Shown here piece after piece: positions 1 to 4,696 of a DNA stretch of 6,208 nucleotides. The stretch's first letter is position 1. The number at the start of each line of letters is the position of its first letter. The DNA lies in NCBI GenBank assembly GCA_014379075.1, contig JACMMN010000372.1, positions 1 to 6,208 on the forward strand, written 5' to 3'. Below the pieces are notes generated by a model. It did not search any database and was not told where the DNA came from. It saw only the letters and a list, made by a program, of their open reading frames with translations. The stretch is from Pyrinomonadaceae bacterium. GTDB taxonomy: Bacteria > Acidobacteriota > Blastocatellia > Pyrinomonadales > Pyrinomonadaceae. The position numbers and the translations under genes were made by a program.

Positions 1-193
1 CGATGCAGAGCGTTCCCGAATACGGAACGTCGGTTTTGACGCTCACATTCTTTGTCGCCGCAACATCGTATACAACGCCCCAGCGTGTCGGATCCTGCGG
101 CGAACGTTGAGCCTGAAAGGGAGCCTGAGCTGCTATAACGGACGTAAATGAGATCATGCAAAACGATAAAAAAATGAATCTATTTCGAAACAT
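1..193 (-). CDS. Secreted protein, N-terminal fragment (possible alpha/beta hydrolase), cut by window edge
   Basis: Only the first 64 codons are present; the reading frame stays open to the left window edge, so the 3' end is missing. The ATG at 193 is preceded 8 nt upstream by GGAGA (202-206), a good Shine-Dalgarno. The first ~23 residues form a Sec signal peptide (MFRNRF, a hydrophobic stretch, then VIAAQA), so the product is exported. The mature part reads DPTRWGVVYDVAATKNVSVK followed by a valine/proline stretch ending TLCI. This opening resembles, from memory, secreted alpha/beta hydrolases that start with a WG-V-YDV segment before the first core strand, but no nucleophile elbow or catalytic residue lies inside the window. 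It follows the tandem NTF2 gene by 24 nt and is probably the next gene of the same operon. The gene call is firm; the hydrolase assignment is weak. Confidence 0.7.
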   Translation of the reverse strand, partial: MFRNRFIFLSFCMISFTSVIAAQAPFQAQRSPQDPTRWGVVYDVAATKNVSVKTDVPYSGTLCI

Positions 194-217
194 GATATTG
201 ATCTCCAAGTTAGATAG

Positions 218-1165
218 TTATTTCTTAGGTAAAAAATCCTTTGTTATCGGGTTGCCGGGACGTTCTTCATCCCAGGAAACGGCGGAGATCCACCACCGTT
301 TGCCGTCGTAGAATAGTTCCATACTGTTGACGCCTCGTCCCTTTTCCTTCTTGTCCGCAGTTTCCCATTCGTAGGTCGAAAAGACGTGAGCAATACTGCC
401 GAATTTCCGGGTGATGCGATTGATCTCGCGTTCGGTAAATCCTTCGTTCACAAAAAATTCGTCGCTGCCGTTTACATATTGAACGTGGTTCATCAAAGTC
501 GTCCGGATTTTCCCGTTCGCCTCCCCCAACGCGACAAACCTGATATCCGGCGCGTAAAGCGTCCGATCGCGGCCCCATTGCCTCGGCTGCCCTTTTCCGC
601 CGGAGATCACCTCGTAGAAAGCTTTAATAATTCCGTCGATGGTTGCAACGTCTTCCGGCCTTGCTTCGTGTTTCGGAATATCGACCGCTTTCAGATCGCG
701 TTCGCATTGAAATTCAAGCGTCGAAGCGGCGTTGGCGATCTTCCAGCCGGTTTCAGTTTTGACGAGATGAAACGTGTTCAGCCCACAGTGCGAAAGCTTA
801 TCGCCCAGGAAAAATGTGTAGCGGCCGGAAACGAGGGCAAGGTCACCGTCGATCCTGACATCCTTGTGCGGCATTTTTTCGATGAGATCGCCCTTGGCCT
901 CGGAAATGGTTTTGGCGAATGTTTCACCGCTGAACACGCGCGTTTTAGAAATTCCTTCGCCGGTCCGCGGTTTATCGATGGCGATAAGCTGGCCTTCGGC
1001 TGTGAAAAGCGAGCGGATCGCATCCGCGTTTTTTTCCTTCATCGCGGCGAAAAGCCGGTCGGCAACCGCGGCGGCTTCCGCTTCCTGCGGGGTTTGCGCC
1101 GTAACGACAAGAGAAAAGACCGCAGCAAAGCTAAAAACGCAGAGGATTGTTACGAGTCGTTTCAT
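218..1165 (-). CDS. Secreted tandem NTF2-like (SnoaL-like) protein with two different NTF2 domains
   Basis: The product is 315 residues. I chose the ATG at 1165 because it opens directly with a signal peptide (MKRLVTILCV to VVTAQ, residues 1-24); the in-frame start at 1255 would bury this behind 30 basic residues and overlap the previous gene. The Shine-Dalgarno is weak, and the start lies only 4 nt after the stop of the TPR gene, which suggests translational coupling. Domain 1 (about 28-156) is a cone-shaped NTF2-like domain, closely similar to the whole 167-residue protein two genes upstream; shared marks are SHCG, FHLV and GWKIANA, with C127 and C154 likely forming a disulfide. Domain 2 (about 171-310) belongs to a different NTF2-like subfamily, marked by WGRDRTLYAPDIRF, FTEREINR, IAHVFSTYE and LFYDGKRWWISAVSWDEERP. 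No catalytic residues are evident; ligand binding in the periplasm is an inference. Substrate unknown. Confidence 0.9.
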   Translation of the reverse strand: MKRLVTILCVFSFAAVFSLVVTAQTPQEAEAAAVADRLFAAMKEKNADAIRSLFTAEGQLIAIDKPRTGEGISKTRVFSGETFAKTISEAKGDLIEKMPHKDVRIDGDLALVSGRYTFFLGDKLSHCGLNTFHLVKTETGWKIANAASTLEFQCERDLKAVDIPKHEARPEDVATIDGIIKAFYEVISGGKGQPRQWGRDRTLYAPDIRFVALGEANGKIRTTLMNHVQYVNGSDEFFVNEGFTEREINRITRKFGSIAHVFSTYEWETADKKEKGRGVNSMELFYDGKRWWISAVSWDEERPGNPITKDFLPKK

Positions 1166-1169
1166 ATGG

Positions 1170-2081
1170 TCACTTTTTTCGAATGTAGGTAAAATCAAAA
1201 GCCGGCGTCCACGTTTTGCCGCCATCGGCGGAATTCTCGCCGAGCTGCCGCACATCTCCGTTTTCGAGTTTCGAAAAGGTCATTTTCGCAAGCGTTTTTT
1301 TACCCGCGATAATGGTATCCGCGACGTAAACCATCTTGCCGTCCTTCAGATCGCCGATGTAATGGACAAATGTTCCCTTGTCGTCGACCCACGTTTGGTG
1401 CCATCGTCTGTCGGTCGTATCGTAGACATTAAAGCTTTTACCGGAGGACACCGGCGTCGACCAGTTCTCGAAAATAATGCAGTCGCCGAGTACGAGCTGA
1501 ATGCTGCTTGACCCGACGATCACACCCTGTGCGTTCCGTGCTTCCCATTCACCTATCCAAAAATCGAACTGCCGGAATTCCGGGTTTGCCTTGCAAGGAT
1601 TGGCTGCGATCTCAGACTTTTTGACGAGATCGACAAACCTTTGTTCAGCCTTAAAAGCCGCAAAATCCTTCTCGTCATTAAACATTGCCGGAACCATACC
1701 GCCGAGCGTGGCGATCTTTTCGAGAGCCTCGTACGCCTTTTCCTTGTTTCCCACACGAAAATGCGCCCGCGCAAGCACATGTGCATAATAAGGATTCGGA
1801 GATATATTGAGCGCTTTCTCAAGATGCGGTACGGCCGCCTCATTTTTGTTTAAAGCCAGAAGCGAAACACCGTAACGGTAACGGGCGGTGATGTCCGCAT
1901 CATCGGCCTTAACGATCTTCGCGTAAGCCTCTGACGCTTTAAGCCACTCCTGCTTTTGATAAAGCTCATTCGCTTTGGTATGCATCTCGACGGTGATCGG
2001 AGATGCCGTTCCAACTGCGGTTTGCTGCGCGGATCCGAATACCGATAAAAACAAAATGAGAAAAATCGATAGAAATTTCAT
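1170..2081 (-). CDS. Secreted TPR protein with C-terminal DUF1579-like domain
   Basis: The product is 303 residues. The ATG at 2081 has GAGGTG 6 nt upstream and starts a clean signal peptide (MKFLSIFLILFLSVFGSAQ); an in-frame GTG at 2105 exists but would add eight residues before it. Residues ~32-125 contain about three tetratricopeptide repeats (helix pairs around NELYQKQEWLKASEAYAKI, RYRYGVSLLALNKNEAAVPH and YYAHVLARAHFRVGNKEKAY), followed by a helix FAAFKAEQRFVDLVKK typical of the end of such arrays. From about residue 168 the motif FRQFDFWIGEWEARN opens a beta-rich, lipocalin-like DUF1579-type domain, with C163 and C201 in positions that would suit a disulfide. In the family, TPRs mediate protein contacts and the tail has no established activity. 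The gene sits between two NTF2-like genes, 20 nt after the first and 4 nt before the second, so it belongs to the same transcript. Function in detail is unknown. Confidence 0.9.
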   Translation of the reverse strand: MKFLSIFLILFLSVFGSAQQTAVGTASPITVEMHTKANELYQKQEWLKASEAYAKIVKADDADITARYRYGVSLLALNKNEAAVPHLEKALNISPNPYYAHVLARAHFRVGNKEKAYEALEKIATLGGMVPAMFNDEKDFAAFKAEQRFVDLVKKSEIAANPCKANPEFRQFDFWIGEWEARNAQGVIVGSSSIQLVLGDCIIFENWSTPVSSGKSFNVYDTTDRRWHQTWVDDKGTFVHYIGDLKDGKMVYVADTIIAGKKTLAKMTFSKLENGDVRQLGENSADGGKTWTPAFDFTYIRKK

Positions 2082-2087
2082 TGTGCC

Positions 2088-2093
2088 CACCTC
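2088..2093 (-). promoter_or_regulatory. Ribosome binding site deciding the TPR gene start
   Basis: On the minus strand this reads GAGGTG, 6 nt before the ATG at 2081. It supports that ATG over the GTG at 2105, which would overlap the preceding stop codon in a GTGA arrangement. The small NTF2-like gene upstream uses the same hexamer at 2610-2615. Confidence 0.7.
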
Positions 2094-2101
2094 AGTAATT
2101 C

Positions 2102-2605
2102 TCACTGCGGTTTAACGACCACAGCCGTCTTCATCGCCTTTTCCTGTTCGGTGCATCCTTGCGGCTCCATCGTGGACGATGCATTGGCGATCTTCCATCC
2201 TGCATCGGTGCGGACAAGATGAAAGGCATTTACCCCGCAGTGCGAAATTTTGCCGTTGACAAAAAATACGTATCTTCCCTGGATCACGGACAGGTCGCCG
2301 TAAACTTTCACTTCCGGAGCGTACATTTCTTCCTTTATTTCGCCCCGTTTTTCGGCAAAATTTTTAGAAAAAGCTTCGCCGGTAAAGACTTTGGTTACGC
2401 TTTTGCCTTCCTTGTTTTTCATTAGTGCGACAAGCTGCGACTCGGTTGTATAAACCGCGGCTATCGCTGCCGGATTGTGATTTGCCATTTCATCGAACAT
2501 CTTGTTCACGACAGCCAAAGAGTCTTTGGCATCATCAGCTTTTTGAGCAAATGCGGGAATGGCAGCGCAAACTGTCAACGCCAGTAAGATCAATACTTTT
2601 TTCAT
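2102..2605 (-). CDS. Secreted single-domain NTF2-like (SnoaL/DUF4440-type) protein
   Basis: The product is 167 residues. The ATG at 2605 follows GAGGTG (2610-2615) by 4 nt and opens a signal peptide (MKKVLILLALTVCAAIPAFA, cleavage after ~20). The mature protein is one NTF2-like fold: an N-terminal helix VVNKMFDEMANHNPAAIAAV, then strands ending in the typical FHLVRTDAGWKIANASS hairpin. C123 in SHCG and C151 in EPQGC match C127 and C154 of the tandem protein encoded at 218-1165, and roughly half of all aligned residues are identical by eye, so the two are paralogues. A short charged tail after residue 152 ends the protein. No catalytic dyad is obvious; members of this superfamily include enzymes and small-molecule binders, so a ligand-binding role is an inference. 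It lies 33 nt downstream of the amidohydrolase, in the same operon. Confidence 0.9.
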   Translation of the reverse strand: MKKVLILLALTVCAAIPAFAQKADDAKDSLAVVNKMFDEMANHNPAAIAAVYTTESQLVALMKNKEGKSVTKVFTGEAFSKNFAEKRGEIKEEMYAPEVKVYGDLSVIQGRYVFFVNGKISHCGVNAFHLVRTDAGWKIANASSTMEPQGCTEQEKAMKTAVVVKPQ

Positions 2606-2638
2606 ATTTCACCTCAATTAAATTATTTGCCGGAGCGG

Positions 2639-4051
2639 CTATTTCTTTTCTTCGGGAAGCAGTGCACCCGCGATCTTCGGAGCTATTTGGTCCAGCCATT
2701 TATCGAGTTGGCTTTGCGGATACCATTTGCCCTTCAACATTACACCCGCACGCTTTTTCGTATTCGAAATATCGTCAAGCGGGTTGGCGTCCAGCAAGAT
2801 CAGGTCCGCCCGCTTTCCTTTCTCGATGGTGCCGACCTTATCGAGCGTTCCGAAAAATTCGTGAGCATTTCGGGTTCCGGCGGCAAGTACGGCATAGGCC
2901 GGCAACCCTGCTTCGTTTAATGCTTTCAGTTCGTGGTGCATAGCGAATCCGTAGAGCCACAAAAATTCCGGCGTATCCGAACCGGCCATTATCTTTCCGC
3001 CGGCATCGTAGATCGCCTTGATCATCTTTTCCCTGACGGCCACCCATCGGGCACGCTTTTCGACCGGCACTTGCATTAACCTGGAACGCTTATAAAAATT
3101 CAGGTAATTTTCCTGGACCTTGGCCGGATAAAACCTGAAATCGGGCTGTGAGCGAATAGATTCCTCGCTTCGCGGCAATCCAAAAGAATTCTTCATAAAA
3201 TGCTGGGTCGGATTAACAAACGGATTCGATGCGACAGTTTTTCTCGCGACTTCGGCGATCTTTTTTTCGTTGATGTAATCAAGGCTTTCCCAATTTTTTG
3301 GATCGGAAATATAAAGATCTGAGACTGAACCCTTCATTGGAGCGTCGTCCGCCAGCAGCAATTCCATGTATCCGTCGAGATGTTCGATCTGCTGCCTGGC
3401 TTTCCAGGCTCTTTCAACGGTGACAAAACGGCTGTCCGCATGGCCGACAACGCGAATATTTTGCTTTGCGGCTTCATCAACGGCGGCTTCATACACAGGC
3501 GCGTCAATAAATGTCGTTATTTTGATGAAATCATATCCGGCGGCTTTCGACTTTCTAACCGCTTCCCGTGCTTCGTCGGCAGTTTTGACGACAAAATTAT
3601 TTCCCTGCTCACGTCCGGTCAGATGCGGGCTGGCACTGAATATCGTCGGAGCGGCGATCTCTCCCTTAGCCGATCTCGCCCGTAAAATTAGCTGCTCCGG
3701 CGTGCCGATCATAAACCGTATAGTAGTGACGCCGTTGGCAACCATCACGCGCAATTCGTCTTCGGCAATCGAATCGGGATAATTATCGCCGTCCGAAAGC
3801 AGGTGTGTGTGCATATCGACAAGGCCGGGAATCATGTATTTTCCTTTTCCGTCGATTTTTAACGCGTCGTTCGGAATCTTTACCTTTTTCCCGACTTCAA
3901 CGATCACGCCGTCGCGAACAAGCACTGTCTGATCAAGCAGTATCCGTTCGCGATCCATCGGTATTACATTTACATTTGTAAAAGCGGCAGTCTGCGAAAA
4001 AACGGATATCGAGCAAAGGAGTGTGAAAAATATGGAAATTGCGCTTCTCAT
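2639..4051 (-). CDS. Secreted TIM-barrel amidohydrolase (imidazolonepropionase/prolidase-like)
   Basis: The product is 470 residues, a normal length for the family. The ATG at 4051 follows AAGGA (4060-4064) by 8 nt and begins a signal peptide (MRSAISIFFTLLCSISVFSQ); an in-frame start at 4105 would overlap the preceding gene. The amidohydrolase fold is clear: an N-terminal beta-sandwich segment (VLVRDGVIVEVG), the metal-binding HTH motif in GLVDMHTHL (H81, H83), K177 in DFIKI as likely carboxylated bridging lysine, H204 in GHAD, H224 in IEHLDG, and catalytic D359 in AGSDTPEF. The C-terminal stretch AGTRNAHEFFGTLDKVGTIE and KGKRADLILLDANPLDDI is the standard return to the sandwich. All metal ligands are present, so it should be active, probably with two divalent metals, cleaving an amide or peptide bond in the periplasm. 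Residues ~230-335 form an insert that may shape the substrate pocket; specificity cannot be read. Its start lies 2 nt after the stop of the preceding gene. Confidence 0.95.
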   Translation of the reverse strand: MRSAISIFFTLLCSISVFSQTAAFTNVNVIPMDRERILLDQTVLVRDGVIVEVGKKVKIPNDALKIDGKGKYMIPGLVDMHTHLLSDGDNYPDSIAEDELRVMVANGVTTIRFMIGTPEQLILRARSAKGEIAAPTIFSASPHLTGREQGNNFVVKTADEAREAVRKSKAAGYDFIKITTFIDAPVYEAAVDEAAKQNIRVVGHADSRFVTVERAWKARQQIEHLDGYMELLLADDAPMKGSVSDLYISDPKNWESLDYINEKKIAEVARKTVASNPFVNPTQHFMKNSFGLPRSEESIRSQPDFRFYPAKVQENYLNFYKRSRLMQVPVEKRARWVAVREKMIKAIYDAGGKIMAGSDTPEFLWLYGFAMHHELKALNEAGLPAYAVLAAGTRNAHEFFGTLDKVGTIEKGKRADLILLDANPLDDISNTKKRAGVMLKGKWYPQSQLDKWLDQIAPKIAGALLPEEKK

Positions 4052-4053
4052 GT

Positions 4054-4497
4054 CTATTTTCCTTTTTTCGGTGGTGTTTGCCACAGAATATTGATGATCT
4101 TCCATTTACCGTCGTACTTGGCAAGGTGCATGTAGTCGATTCCCCAAATGGCCGTGACCTTCACGCTCGCTGTTTGATCTTCGACATCGAATACAACAAC
4201 TTCCTTTGGCGCGTCTTTCGGGACGGCGCCGTTCCTATTATAATTTTTCGAAAGTTCGACGAGTTGAACGAACGTCATCGCGTGAGGCGAGTAGGCCGTT
4301 TCACCTTTCTTAATAAAGAATCCGCGCTTGACTAGTTCCGGGTGAACGCTGCGTTCGGCCTGTGCCGGATTAACGTTATAAACGGCCTCGATATAATCGA
4401 GAGAGGCTTGTTTCACCGCGTTCCTGTCGTCATCTGTCTGAGCGTGTGAGGTGAAACAAAACGCCAGCACAACTAGAACTGATCCTGTTATCTTCAT
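4054..4497 (-). CDS. Secreted lumazine-binding-like NTF2-superfamily protein
   Basis: The product is 147 residues. The ATG at 4497 has AAGGA at 4507-4511, 9 nt upstream. A signal peptide spans residues 1-20 (MKITGSVLVVLAFCFTSHAQ). The mature protein matches what I recall of the putative lumazine-binding family (NTF2 fold): helix VKQASLDYIEAVYNVNPAQA, then RSVHPELVKRGF, a strand with VVVFDVEDQTASVKV, and the ending WGIDYMHLAKYDGKWKIINI with LWQ. Lumazine binding is only a family name and not shown; the fold is the reliable part. It appears to be the first gene of the operon, after a 199-nt non-coding gap, and its TAG stop is 2 nt from the ATG of the amidohydrolase, whose Shine-Dalgarno lies inside this gene. 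That predicts coupled translation and a related role, for example holding or sensing the amidohydrolase substrate (inference). Confidence 0.9.
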   Translation of the reverse strand: MKITGSVLVVLAFCFTSHAQTDDDRNAVKQASLDYIEAVYNVNPAQAERSVHPELVKRGFFIKKGETAYSPHAMTFVQLVELSKNYNRNGAVPKDAPKEVVVFDVEDQTASVKVTAIWGIDYMHLAKYDGKWKIINILWQTPPKKGK

Positions 4498-4512
4498 AAT
4501 CTGATTTCCTTA

Positions 4513-4531
4513 CCAACTACATATTTGTTGG
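4513..4531 (-). promoter_or_regulatory. Small hairpin next to the ribosome binding site of the first operon gene
   Basis: CCAAC (4513-4517) and GTTGG (4527-4531) are perfect inverted repeats around a 9-nt loop. In the minus-strand transcript this 5-bp stem would end one base before the AAGGA at 4507-4511. It could influence initiation at 4497, but a 5-bp stem is common by chance. Confidence 0.25.
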
Positions 4532-4551
4532 CATTTATAAATTGCTGTCAA
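4523..4551 (-). promoter_or_regulatory. Candidate sigma-70 promoter for the downstream operon
   Basis: On the minus strand a perfect TTGACA (4546-4551) is followed after 17 nt by ACAAAT (4523-4528), which matches only three of six positions of the -10 consensus. It is the only promoter-like sequence I see in the gap before the six-gene run, and its position fits. The weak -10 box makes this tentative. The -35 box overlaps the edge of the large palindrome. Confidence 0.3.
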
Positions 4552-4673
4552 AAATCGATTCTTGTTCGCCTTGTTCTTCCTGTCCTCTTGTTCTTCTTGT
4601 TCTGTGGTTTGTTTCTTTCTTAACCAGAAAGCAAGAAGAACAAAACGGAACGGGAGGACAAGAACCGATTGAC
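4547..4673. repeat. Large imperfect palindrome built from 9-bp CTTGTTCnn units
   Basis: Left arm: five consecutive degenerate units, CTTGTTCGC (4561-4569), CTTGTTCTT (4570-4578), CCTGTCCT (4579-4586), CTTGTTCTT (4587-4595) and CTTGTTCTG (4596-4604). Right arm: related units on the opposite strand (complement of 4627-4662). Pairing in three blocks: 4553-4567 with 4656-4670 (13 Watson-Crick pairs, one G-U, one mismatch), 4588-4599 with 4632-4643 (12 perfect pairs), and 4605-4609 with 4622-4626 closing a 12-nt apical loop. GTC/GAC at 4547-4549 and 4671-4673 can extend the base. The left arm is almost all pyrimidine and the right arm purine-rich. It lies in the gap after the M28 gene. In the minus-strand transcript it is followed by a short U run (4550-4554), so partial termination is possible. 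Confidence 0.8.
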
Positions 4674-4696
4674 CCAAGCCGCAATGTCGCAATAAT

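Larger units (their letters stand above)
4498..4696. other. Intergenic region between the peptidase gene and the operon
   Basis: This 199-bp gap is the only non-coding stretch of size in the window. About two thirds is occupied by the palindrome at 4547-4673; the remainder carries the candidate promoter, the small hairpin and the ribosome binding site for the gene starting at 4497. Open frames crossing it have no recognisable protein character. Confidence 0.8.

Noticed and set aside
386..1192. Plus-strand open frame of 268 codons opposite the tandem NTF2 gene
   Set aside because: It lies wholly antisense to a well-supported gene and the end of another; its translation shows no domain, signal peptide or plausible ribosome binding site. 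The minus-strand frame has two recognisable domains.
1166..1255. Upstream in-frame start for the tandem NTF2 protein
   Set aside because: It would place 30 basic residues before a perfect signal peptide and overlap the TPR gene by 84 nt.
2425..2943. Plus-strand frame of 172 codons
   Set aside because: It spans the end of the amidohydrolase, the 33-nt gap and the start of the NTF2 gene on the opposite strand; the translation is rich in Arg, Ser and Pro with no domain.
4052..4105. Upstream in-frame start for the amidohydrolase
   Set aside because: It would bury the signal peptide and overlap the preceding gene, whereas the ATG at 4051 has its own AAGGA at good spacing.
4561..4604. The 9-bp units as a CRISPR array
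   Set aside because: Units are contiguous and much too short, with no spacers and no cas genes nearby.
4547..4673. Palindrome as a classical intrinsic terminator
   Set aside because: The hairpin is far longer than usual, with large internal loops, is not GC-rich at its base, and the following U run is short and partly inside the stem. Partial termination remains possible.
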